Of a stretch of DNA of 64,000 bases, positions 23,256 through 35,096 are shown one piece after another. Within the stretch, counting starts at the first letter, position 1. Each line of letters opens with the position of its first letter. A model generated the notes under the pieces. It was not told where the DNA came from, did not search any database, and worked only from the letters and a program-made list of their open reading frames with translations. The position numbers were made by a program, and so were the translations under genes. The DNA lies in NCBI GenBank assembly GCA_036971475.1, contig JBAIZL010000002.1, forward strand, positions 172,749,024-172,813,023. The letters run 5' to 3'. This DNA is from Prosapia bicincta (lineage: Eukaryota; Arthropoda; Insecta; Hemiptera; Cercopidae).

Positions 23256-24502
23256 GTAAAAAAACATATTTTATGCTTTTCTATGCCATAAATTCTTTTT
23301 CACAAAATTGTCTCCTTTATTAGGAATCATTTATTACAGTTATAGATTTATAACTATGAGCGCAACCCGATTACCATAAAGTACTTAATGTGCTTGTAAT
23401 TATATAATTAGTTTTCGAATATTTCAACACTGAACTTTGAACATTGTACAATCTATGGTATTTTCTAGAGTTAAAAATACTAGAGATAAGTGATATGGCC
23501 GACAGCCTAACTTATAGTTTCCACTATGATGTAAAAAATATATATCAGATAGTCAGTTTTCTTAATTAGTAATTAATTTAGTTTGTTACAACGTTACTGT
23601 CGCAGTTACCCTTGCAATGGCACAATACAGATGGCAGTTGTTTTTCTTGTAATTGATTTCATTCAATGAAAACATATTAATCGAACTGCATTACGTCATG
23701 ACTCTTAACTGCATATCTCTGACATTAGTGGAGAGTCAGCGACAAGATAATAATCCCACTATTTATTTTTCTCGTGTTACTTGAAAGTATTAAAGCTAAT
23801 CCAGTAATACCAGCCATTACATCGTTTTTTTGCGCAGCGGCCTTTAAAACATTTATGCTATTGTTGATATGGGAAATATATTCCACAATTTGATTAAGTC
23901 TTTTAATTCACCTTAATAGACGGTCGTTGAATACAACTAAATTTAACAGCTTGAAAAATTTGAATTGAGTAATTTGATTACACTTGGAGAAGGTTTATGT
24001 ATTTTATAATTTGGATGGCTCCAAATTGTTATGGTTACCTATATGTAACAATTTGTTATCGTTTTAGTGGAAATAGAATTGTTTAACAGATGGTTCACAG
24101 ACGGAAAAATAAAACCCACCTTTCTTAACATGTGGTTTGGGAAGTATTGATATATAATAATAGTGTGAACTATAATAAAAAAACCTGAATCATTGTGAAT
24201 ATATTTTTCAGGGAAATTACTGCTCTTATTTGAACTGTAATAATATACATATATAACCGATCATTACAATTTAAATAACAGATGTAATTAACCTAAAAAT
24301 AATATTCACAATTATTCAATCATTGTAATACACCAACATCATCAGAAATGAATAATCAGCTTTTCGCTGATGATGTTGGTACTGTTTATCAAGGAAAAGC
24401 TTTTAATAAACGTTAACAAATCATTTTTGTATTTGAATTACCTATGTTGTTTTTTATTATCATACGAAAAACATATAATATATATGTATGCTATATGTAT
24501 AC

Positions 24503-24503
<1 letters not shown>
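23256..24503. other. AT-rich stretch with one short perfect inverted repeat
   Basis: No gene. ACCAACATCATCAG (24332-24345) pairs perfectly with CTGATGATGTTGGT (24367-24380) across a 21-base loop, itself containing ATCAGC/GCTGAT. Confidence 0.55.
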
Positions 24504-24567
<64 letters not shown>

Positions 24568-24608
24568 CACACATATCCCATATATACATACACACGTATA
24601 TATATATA
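24504..24608. repeat. (TA)n microsatellite, left part of gypsy target
   Basis: A TA run (about 24504-24562) followed by TA/CA variants up to the gypsy LTR. The tract resumes at 31272 on the far side of the element, so the retroelement inserted within it. Confidence 0.9.
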
Positions 24609-24889
24609 AGTTACGTGTTATATTAAGCACGAAAGGTTTTTAAAAAATGATTTTTATTTGAATTTAATAAACAATTAATTTGGAAAACTGTTACATAAAT
24701 TATACTTAATAAAACAATACAATTGATATGCACTCAATTGGAGTGGAAAACGTCTGTGCGATACAAAGGCGACTTACACACTGCCGGGGCTCTGTTCTCA
24801 CCACCTATATAATACAAAAGCTGCGTAAGCAGGAATTTTCCTAGCACGCATTTAATTATGAAATGTTCACATAAAATGTTCATATAACT
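24609..24889 (-). repeat. Gypsy 3' LTR
   Basis: 281 bp, matching 30993-31271. Relative to the other LTR it carries ~15 extra bases (ATATTAAGCACGAAA region) near its outer end and lacks ~11 bases (around TTTACAAACC). Elsewhere I see one difference (AAAGGCG/AGAGGCG). Confidence 0.93.
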
Positions 24890-24900
24890 CCTCCATCCCT
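24890..24900 (-). other. Polypurine tract of the gypsy element
   Basis: On the minus strand AGGGATGGAGG lies immediately before the 3' LTR, the expected site for plus-strand DNA priming. Confidence 0.8.
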
Positions 24901-25650
24901 AAAGAAAACTTCGGGGGTTGGCGAAGTTTTGGCATCGGTTGAGGTCCTCTTCATCTTCTTGATGAGGGCGAAGTATATAAGCTGCTGAATAGGCCTCCGT
25001 AAAGGGCAATTTTCGGCATGGGTTGAAGTCCTCTTCACTGGAGAAAGTCACCAGGCAAAGGTTGATTTCCAAGATCCAGTTAAATGGGTGGTCTGCGATT
25101 TCCAAAGCAGTATCCTCGTAGTTTGTAGGCGTTACTGTTTTTGATGATGGGCATTTTACAGTCTAATTTTCTGTTCATTATAATTCAACTGAGCAAAAGT
25201 ATTTGGAATTGATTAATACAATTTATAATGAGTCTTTTCTATCATAGGATAGATACAAAATGTTTATAACATATACAATTGTTATCAGAATCTAATTTTT
25301 TTTGTTCTACAAAATTTACATTGATTACAATAAAAGTTTTATATAATTTTTCATAATTTTTACCATCATTTACATTCAAATTGCCTGTTATAGATTTGAT
25401 AAAGGATTCTAGTCAGTTTATAAGAATTCTTTTTGTCTTGTTATCTCTTTAAGAGTATAGTTTCTAATTTTCTTCAATTACAATTTTTTTTTGTGATTAA
25501 CATATTTCAAATAATTAACAATATTTATTACCATAATTAGTTACATATCACTTAATAAATTACAAAAGTTTGTAACACATACAATTAATGAAACAATGTT
25601 GTTTAAAGTTTAATAAAGTTTCTTGCATAGAATTAGTGGACAAAGTTATG
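24901..25650 (-). other. Gypsy 3' untranslated region; no env gene
   Basis: About 750 bp between the end of pol and the polypurine tract. A 68-codon frame (24899-25105) has no signal peptide, no transmembrane segment and no envelope feature. It includes two copies of a ~20-bp block (GGTTGAGGTCCTCTTCA / GGTTGAAGTCCTCTTCA) about 80 bases apart. The rest is AT-rich. Confidence 0.6.
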
Positions 25651-25659
25651 GTAGGGATT

Positions 25660-28600
25660 TTAATTTGATTGTGTTGAATACGAACAAGAAGGATTTTGGT
25701 CATTAATTACATTTTTTATCTTCTTAGGCCTTTTAATTTTCGACAAATGTATTTTGTCTTTTGTGTTATGATGTCTAGGCTTTAATTTACCAGTTTTTCT
25801 TTCCTTGTTTATTGAAGCTATCTCTTCCTTGCTATATCTGTTTTTCGTTTTGCTTTGCTTCTGAACTGACTTCATATAAACTATAGATGGTATTTTTGGA
25901 AGTGGTTCTTTGTTTACATTCCTTTTTTCTAAAACTTTTTCTTTAATTCTTTGATTGCTATCCCTAATGTTTTCATAAAGTATTTTTGTTTTTTCTTTAT
26001 GGTTTAAAACGTAGTCATTTACAATTTGTTTTTCTAAATCTATATCTAATAAAGTGTTTGAATTTATGTGTCCAAATAAGACTTCGCACGGCGTTAATTT
26101 TGTGACTGAGTGTATGCTATTGTTGTAGGCTATTATAGCATATTTAACTTTCTTAATTATACTGTCTTTTTTGAATTCGATTTGATTATTTAACAGCCTT
26201 ATGTGTTCTATCAAAGTTGAATGAAACTCAGTTGAATAATCCGTTTGATTGGGGGTTTTGTGTGCTGATAAAGTGAATTTTGATTTTATGCAAATCTAAT
26301 ATCTCCTTTACAATTCTGTTATTAAACTCCGTTCCATTGTCTGAGATAATAACTGTTAGTAAGCAGAAATGCATGAAGTAATCTAATAGCTTGTCTGCAA
26401 TCTCTGTAGCTTGAGAGCTTCCCAGGTGATAAACTTGAGCATATCTCGTGAAACTGTCGACAATGCTGATAAACGAATTCTTCTCCAAGGAGATAGTGTC
26501 AACGTGAATTATCTGGAATGGCCTTGCAGCTGTTGGTGTCAAGTTCATTTCTAGCTGTAAGGGAATTCTGTCGTATTTGGTTCTTTGACATATGTCACAC
26601 TGGTTTATGAAATTTTGGATTAATGATTTTAAATTAGGCCAATAATATCTTCGCTTAATTTGTTCGTATGTTTCCTGTATCCCACGGTGATTGGTTTTGC
26701 TAACATGATAATTACTTATCGTTTCTAAGGTATCTTCTTCCGAAGTTAGGTCTAAGAGTTTGTTATTACACTTAACTAAATTTAGTTCAGTTTGTTTGAA
26801 ATTTTTGGCTATGCATGATGCAAATTTCTCATAAAAATCGTCTTCAAAATATAGATTATATTTTATTTTGGGTACCAAATATGATTTTACAAAATTAACT
26901 ATGTCTTCTTTAAAATTATTTTCTGATATTTCGACTATTAAACGAATTTTTGAAGTTCCGAATAGTTTTATAATTTTTACTTTCTTTGGCTCATATTTTA
27001 CTAATGATAAAAATATTTGATTTTTTCCAAAGTTTACAGGCTCGTCGGAAATTGGTATTTCAATTTGGGTGTTCCCTTCAAAATTGGAGTGCACGGTTTG
27101 ACTGTCACTTTCTTGATCGTACTCTAAGTTGGCGTTATCTGTTGCGTCGAGTTGTACGACCATAGATTCACTATCATTTAGTTCCGGGAAGTAACGTTGA
27201 AGTAAGCCGGCTGGAGATAATTCAAGGTCTGGTTCTACAGTGTGTTGGGTGTTCGTTGAACTTTTGTCAGTAACATTCAATTGTATTCTAGACAAAGCGT
27301 CTGCATTTTGGTTTAATTTGCCTTTTTTGTATCTTATGTCATAATCATATTCTTTTAATTTTAATCTCCATCTTAAAAGTTTAGAATTTGGTTCTTTAAC
27401 TGAAAATAACCATTGTAAAGGTTTATGGTCTGTATAAATTTTAAATTTTCTCCCAAATAAATAAGGCCTGAAGTGTTTTGTGGCCCATACGATCGCTAAT
27501 AATTCCTTTTCAATCGCGGAGTAATTAGTTTCGCTGTCGTTTAAAGTTCTGCTGGCATACGCTATAGGAAGGTCTTTTCCATTTTTGTCCTGGCTTAAAA
27601 TTGCTCCTAGTGCAAAATTACTAGCGTCTGTCGTTAGAGTAAACTCCTTTTCAAAATCTGGGTATTGTAGAAGGGGCTCGTTAGTCAATATATTTTTACA
27701 TGTTTCAAAACATTCTATAAAGTCTGGATTTTCTATGTTTATTTTTGCATTTTTCTTTAAACAGTTAGTAAACGGTTTTGTTATCTTGGCGAAGTTTTTA
27801 ATAAATTTTCGATAATAGCCTAATAGTCCTAAAAAGCCTTTAATTTGTTTGGTGGTTTTAGGTATTGGGTAGTCCTTGATTGCCAAAATCTTTGCTGGGC
27901 TAGGTTTTACGCCATCTGGTGTCACAACATGTCCCAAATATGCCACTTCTTTTCTTAAAAATTCTGTTTTATCCAGCTGTACTTTAAAGTTGGCTTTGCG
28001 TAATCTGTCGAAAACTTTTTTAAGTCTTTGTATATGTTCTTGGAGGCTAGTAGAATAAATTATAATGTCGTCTAAATAAACTAAACATGTTTCATTTTGG
28101 ATGCCTCTCAGAATATTATTCATAATTCTTTGAAATGTAGGGGGGCTATTCTTTAGTCCAAAGGGCATTCTTAAAAATTCGTAGTGTCCCGTTTCTGTTG
28201 AAAACGCTGTTTTTTCTATGCTATTTTTATCCATTTCTACTTGGTGAAATCCTGAGGCTAAATCTAAAGTTGTAAAATACTGAGATCGTCCTAATTTATC
28301 TAATATGTCGGTAATGTTTGGCAAGGGAAATTTATCGTCAATTGTTTTCTTGTTTAATCCTCTAAAATCTATTACTAATCGAAATTTTCTTTTGCCAGAA
28401 GCGTCTTGTTTTTTGGGTACAATCCAGACAGGAGACTTCCATGGAGAATTTGAAGGTCTAATAATTCCTTGTTCAAGCATGCCCTCAGTTTGTTTATTAA
28501 TTTCGTTCTTGTAAATCTCTGGATATCTATAATTTCTAGAGTATACGGGAATTTCATCAGTAGTCCTAATAACATGTTTTATTTGGTTGGTAAAAGTTAA

Positions 28601-29542
28601 ATCGTTTCCCTCAATATGGAATAAATCTGCATAATCTTCTATTAAACTTGTTATAGCGGATTTTTCTTCCGAGTTCATATGTTCCATTCTAAATTTTGAT
28701 AAATCTAAATTTTTCCTTCTCGATTTTTTTTGTTTATAATATAATAAATTGAAATTAGCGTTCGTTTGCATTGCATCAGGTCTAAGGATATTGTATTCTT
28801 CTAAAGATTTTAATTCTAATGGTTCATTTACTGTTAATTCTACATTTACTTCTGTGTTGTTTATTATAGGGCAGTAGGCTTCTCCCTTGTGTACTGAGAC
28901 TATACACTGCGGAATTTCTAATCCATTTAAGTGTTTGTATAGTAAGAGTCCTTCTCCATCTTGAATATTTTGTATTCTAAATTTAATCGTTCGGCTAGTG
29001 CGGGCTTGTATAACATAACTTGTTCCCTTTATTGCGTCCTGTGCCTGACATTCGCCTTTATTATTATTATTATTATTAATTTTTTGTTTTTCTGTGTTAA
29101 AATATTTAATCGGGATTTGCTTATTGCGAAATATTAATTTATCATTCACAAAATTTAAATTAATTTTTAATTCTTTTATGTTATCTAATCCAAGGAGTAA
29201 GTCAAAATCTTTATGGAAATCAAATAAATAGAATTTGGTTGTTTCTTTTCCCAAAAGTGGTAGCGTACAACTGTATTTTTCTTTTGATACTCCATGAGCT
29301 GTACTCACTTCAAATGGTTCTTGTTTTAGGGTGTTTTTGAAGAATTGGAAAGCTATTGCTTTTTTAATAAATGATCTCGTGCTTCCAGTGTCAATCAGCA
29401 TCTTTAGGTTAGTCTTGGGATCGTGGATGTACGGTAGTTCGTTTGTGTCGTCTTCTATATGCATTATGGAAAATGTCTTTTTATTGTGGTTAGTCCTAAA
29501 AAATGATTTTGGGTATGATTGTCTTCTTGAGTGAATCCACAT
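25660..29542 (-). pseudogene. pol: Gypsy Pol polyprotein (protease-RT-RNase H-integrase), frameshifted
   Basis: The first 1,104 codons (29542 to 26228) hold an aspartic protease (LIDTGSTRSF, Asp at residue 51) and a reverse transcriptase (about 355-560, with YLDD near 488). An RNase H follows (TDASNFALGAIL near 636), then an integrase with an HHCC zinc segment (about 945-985) and the first two catalytic Asp residues (HVDT near 1012, SDNGTEF near 1067). The frame then stops. The remaining 184 codons of integrase C-terminus continue at 26214-25660 in another frame, so a small indel near 26215-26235 disrupts the region of the third catalytic residue. This breaks integrase while protease, RT and RNase H remain open. 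Pol is expected to be made by -1 frameshifting from gag in the 29464-29542 overlap. Confidence 0.92.
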
Positions 29543-30561
29543 GCGTTTTCCTCTTGCGTGGAATCATCACAGTCTATGTAGCTGTCAGGGTCCTCTTGCG
29601 GTTCATAATCCGTTTGTTCGGTCAGATAAGGTTTAGTCATCTGTTCAGTCAATCGATTCATAGTTTGATCGTAATTTTCTTCTTCTATTGGTTTCCCTGT
29701 CATCTGATAAAGTCTATTTTGTCTAATTGTGTTCCCTGTTTGACGTGTGGAAATGCTCATTGGTTCTGGTTCAAATTTTTACTGAACTTTTAATGGTGCG
29801 TAATTGTTAGACTGCCTCAGTTGTTGATTTTGCTGTACGTATGAGTTAGGTTTAGTAAATTGGTTAGGATTACTTTGGTAGTTTGGCCTATAGTTTTGGA
29901 AGGTTTGCTTGTTAGGAAGGGGTTTGCGAATAGGCGGGTATTGTGGGGCCCTAGTTGGAATGTTCTGTTTAATATTTTGAAATAATTTGTTATTTTTAAA
30001 TTGAAAGTCATTAGTAAGCATGTTAAGTGCTTCGCTAAGAGAATCTGGATTTTTGGTTCGCATTAGCGATCCTACGGGTTCATGTAAACCTCTAAGGAGA
30101 ACTCTTAACCCTAATTTCTGTACATATTCTATTAAAACATCTTTGGCCAATTGTCTTTGAGGCTCTTTATTAACAAAAAATAAAATCTGTAAATTTAATA
30201 GTTTTTGAATTCTCTCATAAAATTTAAAAGGTGATTCGTTATTTTCTTGTTTTAACTCAGCCATTTCTAAATTTAAAGTAAAACAATCTCTTTTGTCTGA
30301 ATAGCTGGTTAATAATACTTTTTTAATCTCATACCAATTATATGAATTTGAGTTTACTACCATTTCTAATGCTTGGCCTTTTAACTTAGCTAGTATAGAA
30401 GAAAATAGATATTCATTTTGAAAATCCTCTGGATTTTCGTTTACATAAAACTTATTTACTATTTTATCACATATTGAAATAAATCTGTGGAGCATAGTGG
30501 GCTCTCCACTATACTCAGGAATCATATCAAGATATTCCTTCTTTAATGTTGGCGTTGCCAT
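29464..30561 (-). pseudogene. gag: Gypsy Gag polyprotein with an in-frame stop
   Basis: The ATG at 30561 opens a 260-codon frame encoding an errantivirus-type Gag. It has capsid-like helical segments ('MIPEYSGEPTMLHRFISICD', 'FSSILAKLKGQALEMV', 'ESPFKFYERIQKLLN') and a Pro/Asn/Gln-rich tail, without a CCHC zinc knuckle, as usual in this group. A TAA at 29779-29781 ends it. The same frame stays open beyond the stop, to 29464, through an acidic tail that overlaps the start of pol. The stop therefore looks like a single nonsense change in a ~365-codon gag, though programmed readthrough cannot be excluded. Gag forms the particle that packages element RNA. Confidence 0.85.
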
Positions 30562-30975
30562 TTTAAAATATTATTTTCTTTAAAATAATAAAATTAAAAA
30601 TCAATTATATAAAATTAAAAAGTATTTACTCTACTTTTCTTAATTCTATATCTTAAGATCTACTTACAAGTGGATCCAAAATACTTTGCTCATTTGAACA
30701 ATTTTCACTTTTCACTTTTCACTTACACGATATTCACTCGTGCTCTTAATAGATATGCGCTCTATTAAGTGGTTGTAGATATTCACTCTACTTAAAGTTT
30801 CTTGATGTCGTTACAGATATGCGCTCTGTAATGAATCGAGTTTTTGCAGTATCTCGGGTAACGATTGAAATCGATAAAAATTATGTTCATTAATTCTCCC
30901 GAGATGTCCTACCAATGTTTTCCTCAATTGACGGTTAAAACCGACGGACGTTATATTCACTAACTTCCTTGAGGT

Positions 30976-30993
30976 GTCCTACCGACTGCGCCA
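30976..30993 (-). other. Gypsy primer-binding site
   Basis: On the minus strand TGGCGCAGTCGGTAGGAC abuts the 5' LTR and shares its last T. The sequence matches my memory of the tRNA-Ser-type primer site of 17.6/297-like elements. The tRNA assignment is tentative. Confidence 0.75.
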
Positions 30994-31269
30994 GTTACGT
31001 GTTAGGTTTTTAAAAAATGATTTTTATTTTTACAAACCTTTGAATTTAATAAACAATTAATTTGGAAAACTGTTACATAAATTATACTTAATAAAACAAT
31101 ACAATTGATATGCACTCAATTGGAGTGGAAAACGTCTGTGCGATACAGAGGCGACTTACACACTGCCGGGGCTCTGTTCTCACCACCTATATAATACAAA
31201 AGCTGCGTAAGCAGGAATTTTCCTAGCACGCATTTAATTATGAAATGTTCACATAAAATGTTCATATAA

Positions 31270-31271
<2 letters not shown>
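30993..31271 (-). repeat. Gypsy 5' LTR
   Basis: 279 bp, AGTTA...TAACT ends in element orientation, followed outward by (TA)n. Near-identical to 24609-24889 apart from the indels described there. Confidence 0.93.

Positions 31272-31340
<69 letters not shown>
31272..31340. repeat. (TA)n microsatellite, right part of gypsy target
   Basis: A continuous TA run of about 69 bases abutting the 5' LTR. With 24504-24608 it is the interrupted target site; the TATA target duplication cannot be resolved within it. Confidence 0.95.
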
Positions 31341-31342
<2 letters not shown>

Positions 31343-31760
31343 CTTTGCAACACTGTTTTATTGTATTCACTTATCACTTTCACTATATAAACTTAAACAA
31401 GAATCTTACTTGGTATTTATGCGAGTTAACTCTCAAAGATTGTTAGTATCTCCATCATCAAGCATCACTGACCGGGGGTTGGAGTAGGCAGCGAGTTGTG
31501 TGGAATTTTCGTTGTCACAAGGTGTGGGGTACCGTTATTGTTCTATTTTCGGATTCACTGCACTGTAGGAGTCTTTTAAGTTTGTCTTGGGGTTAATTTT
31601 GTTTAATAGGTTGAATAATTTATCGATTTTTGATTTTATTTGTATTTGTTTGTTTATGATATTATTTTTATGTTTATAAATTTGTAGTTGTTCCCAGATT
31701 GTCATTATATATATATAGTCATCCTTGGTTTATTTCTTTTTTGTGTTTCATAAATACACA

Positions 31761-32029
31761 ATTAAACAACACTTTCATAAACAAGAATTTTAATTTTATT
31801 TGTCTTCATATTTTGACGCTTTTGGCTGATTGGCAGTATCAGCATTATCAAAATTTTTGTAAGTATCTTATAGTTCTATGACTACATCTGAACTGTCTAG
31901 TTGTAGTCATAGAACTTAGAATAGATAGTTACAAAAATTTTGATAATGCTGATAATGCCAATCAGTGAAAAGCTTCAATATATGAAGAAAAATAAAGTTA
32001 AAATTCTTGTTTATGAAAGTGTTGTTTAA
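31761..32029. repeat. Fold-back repeat (~130-bp arms) with hammerhead-like cores
   Basis: The left arm (31761-31886) and right arm (31902-32029) are reverse complements at over 90%, with a ~15-base loop, including the innermost TTCTATGACTACA / TGTAGTCATAGAA. Each arm read outward contains 'CTGATA', a short stem with CCAAT loop (CTGCCAATCAG), then an AAAAGC block. This resembles the core arrangement of Penelope-type hammerheads, with the essential G of GAAA kept in one arm only. Confidence 0.8.
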
Positions 32030-34240
32030 TTATATATATATATATTTCCTGTTTCTTTTTATTTATATTAATTATCAATAAGTACATTAGTTTTATAAAC
32101 TTACTCGCGTTAGCCTTATTTAGCAGACTAGCTTTCATAGTTTTGTTTGTCTTATAACTTCAAATCTGTACATATAATTAATAAATAATTAACCATTATT
32201 CAAGATATAATAGTAAAGATAAATAAGATAGCTGATTATATATCTAAAAGCTAGCTCACCAAAATTAAATATTTGATTATGCAACATAATGTACAATCAA
32301 AAAAGGATGATCTCATATAAAAATAGAGAATTGAATAGGTGATAAGAATTTAGTTGCGATAGCTATCGCTAATTACGTTGGAAGCTATAAGAGATCATAA
32401 TTATTTGGTATTTTTTGTTGAGAAAAGCTAAGTTGAATTTGACGTGATGAAACTTAAGGGAATACGTGAATATACAGGTTCGCCGTCTAACATAGGCGTG
32501 CTAAAGAATAATAATGAGGCGACTAAACCATCAAGGGGGGAAAGGAGTATAAGAATGAAGGGTGATAATGTAGGATTATGTCAGACATATGACTCTTCCA
32601 TGACTCAAGTCCTCGCGAAATATTTTCCGAATTCATAAAACGTTTCCAGGTGATACCATAACAATTTGGAAAGCAGTGTTCTATAACTAATGCTTTACCA
32701 AATAATGACACAAATATTTAAAGGCATTGTATCTCCAATCGTTAGTAAAAACAAGTCTATATGGATTAAACGATACTGGGCACTGTTGGGATAGTTCCTG
32801 ATTAAATGCTTTTATAAATAACTCAAGATGATTTGACTACACGTTCCTAAGAGAAACATAGTAAAGAATGGACCATACCTATTTGGTTTCGCAGTATATA
32901 TTTGGAAATTAGTCTGTCCCAGGCTTTAAATAAGCTCATAACTTTCTTCTACTCCAAATAATTTATATTTACTGTAGATATTTTTAACTTAATCACCATA
33001 TTTAATCCCACCAGGCTCTTTCAAAGATGCCAGTGGCAGGAAATCCATAAAATTTGCTGATGGAAGGAACTCAAGTTCTATAGCAGTCGATGAATTGTGT
33101 TCATGCAAGTACTGACTTTGTGAATTTAGTTTATTGGTTAATTTTTTTATTAATAATTAATTGGTAAATTTAGTTTTATATTAAAGTTATTAACTAAAAT
33201 ACGTTAAACATGCTTTTATTAAATGTATAGCCTAGCATAACTAACTAGAGTAACCTAAAAATGGGTAAATGTTAACCAGATTATGATATTGAATTGAATA
33301 AATTTTGTATTAAAAGGCATAGCTTATTGTAAATGGGTAAATGTTAACCAGATTATGAAATTGAATTGAATGAAGTTTATATTAAAAGACATAGCTTATT
33401 GTTTTCTTGAATAGCTTATTGTAACTAGATAGATTAACCTTAAAATGTTTGAATATTAACAAGGCTCTGGGATATGTGAAATTCAACTGTGATAATAAAA
33501 AATATGTACAAAATTAAATGATAATTGAAACTGAGTAAATGCTAGTATATATAGTATATGAACTTTCAGCTTGATAATATTAGAAAAGTATAGGGTATGT
33601 ATATAAATATATATGTGTGTTAATAATAATAATGTAGACTTAATAAGAAGACATATTCTACACTATTAACCTGAAACTAGATAGGCAGGTTAAGTGTAAT
33701 TTTAGGTTAGAGATAACATAAGAAAATGAGTCCTGTAAAATAACATAAACTAAATAATAATAAATTCTAATGTTGAATAAAAAATGTATATTGCAATTAG
33801 CTTTGTTTTTTTAAAGATAAAATAAATTCACTAGGTATCCAATTGCATCCTTTAAGTCAAAAGTGTCTCTCAAATATTCCACCTCGAAAGGAGCTTGAAA
33901 GCCTTATATCAGGCTAATTTATTTTTGTAACAAATTCAGGGGTTGGTTCCCCTGAAAGGTTTATTCCTTGAGATACAAGTCTTGAACCAGGGTTCCTAGT
34001 CTATGGATAAACCAATACTTTCTTGCTGACAAGGAATGGTCATCGAGATGAGGTTTGTAGAGGAGTTAGCCGAAGGTCGTCGTGGGTGTGGTAGAGTGAG
34101 GTAAGGTCCGTCAGAAGCTGGATAATTGTCTTACCACGTTATGTATCAATTAATTTCTTGCGCATTAATCAATTTACCAACTAATTAGTTAGTATTCAGT
34201 TAACTGGTCACAATCTATTTTTGTAAGTATTTACTTTTAA
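32030..34240. other. AT-rich stretch; tandem and dispersed repeats, no gene
   Basis: No exon recognised. Around 33258-33405 a ~74-bp unit ('AATGGGTAAATGTTAACCAG' to 'CATAGCTTATTGT') is present twice in tandem. The adjoining segment 33205-33280 has an inverted relative at 48645-48730. Confidence 0.55.
33258..33405 (+). repeat. Two tandem copies of a ~74-bp unit
   Basis: Both copies share AATGGGTAAATGTTAACCAG, TTGAATTGAAT and ATAGCTTATTGT in order, with only a few differences. Confidence 0.85.
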
Positions 34241-34244
34241 TTAG

Positions 34245-34751
34245 AAAACCCCAATACAAAAAAATAAAAAATAACTATATACAATGTACAATATCAAAAG
34301 CACAGTGGTAGAATATATTACGATGAAAATATTGAAAAGCACCCCAATACCACAAAAATAACAAAAAAAAAAAAAAAAAAAAAAAAATAGAAAATAACGT
34401 AAGAGTGATGACTTTAGTTTGTAACTTCTTGCTTGCCAGATTGTAATTTTGTAATAACACCCTCTACTGATGTTGACATGGTCATTGAAATGTAAATAAG
34501 GGTTTGATCTCAAGTAATTTGTTTTATTTGTTATTTTTGATTAATTTTGTGGTGTTGGGGTGTTTTCCAATATTTTCATTGTATCTATATACACGTTACC
34601 TAAGATTAATTCCTTATGTACATTTCGATGACCACATCACTATCATTGGAAAGTCTTATTACAAAACTGCAATTGAGAATAAAATAATGCACAAAATATA
34701 CTGATGTACTACAAAGTTTTGTTAAGATGACCAGGAATCCATGATAATATA
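34245..34751. repeat. Paired inverted copies of a Penelope-tail-like repeat joined to satellite monomer
   Basis: Two copies face each other. Left, read on the minus strand, and right, read on the plus strand, both contain 'GTGGTRTTGGGGTG', then 'CCTTATNTACATTTC' and 'TATTACAAAA'. The left copy's outer part (34285-34340) and the right flank (34715-34751) are pieces of the ~92-bp satellite found at 36929-38580. A 27-base A run (34360-34387) lies in the left copy. In the left copy CTGATG-TTGACATGGTCAT-TGAAATG (34471-34495) has a hammerhead-like layout. Confidence 0.65.
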
Positions 34752-35096
34752 GGGGAAGGTAGGGTAAGATGACGAAGTTAAGCTTCAACTTTTTTTTTTC
34801 TATGTGTTGTGGGTGGTTGTAAAACCTGAAATTTTAAAGGACGCTTCTTTCAACCTTTATATTCAATAATAAAATTTTATAAAGCTGTTATCTCCTCAAG
34901 AAGTATGAAAAATATTTCACCAAAAATAAGGCGTAATTTTCGTCATCTTACCCCACCCATGGGGTAAGATGACGCAGAGAGGGGGGTAAGATGACTACCA
35001 GGTAAAAGTAATACAGTAATTTAGAAAAAGTATACTTTTATATTCGTAATGAAAGAAAACATATTAGAATTCTTTACAAACAACATTATAAAAACA

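Larger units (their letters stand above)
24609..31271 (-). mobile_element. Ty3/gypsy retrotransposon, errantivirus-like (17.6/297 type), no env
   Basis: A 6.66-kb element on the minus strand: 5' LTR 30993-31271, gag, pol, 3' LTR 24609-24889. The LTRs begin AGTTA and end TAACT in element orientation, the insertion is into alternating TA sequence, and the primer-binding site overlaps the LTR by one base. All three are hallmarks of insect errantivirus-type gypsy elements. Gag and Pol are in a -1 relationship. No envelope frame lies between pol and the 3' LTR, so it behaves as an LTR retrotransposon. One in-frame stop in gag and one frameshift in the integrase break it. The LTRs differ mainly by two short indels and one substitution, so insertion is recent. 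Confidence 0.93.

Noticed and set aside
24370..24626. Open frames through the (TA)n tract
   Set aside because: Tyr-Ile repeats from a microsatellite.
24899..25105. Possible env remnant of the gypsy element
   Set aside because: 68 codons without signal peptide, transmembrane segment, furin-like site or Cys pattern; it looks like 3' untranslated sequence.
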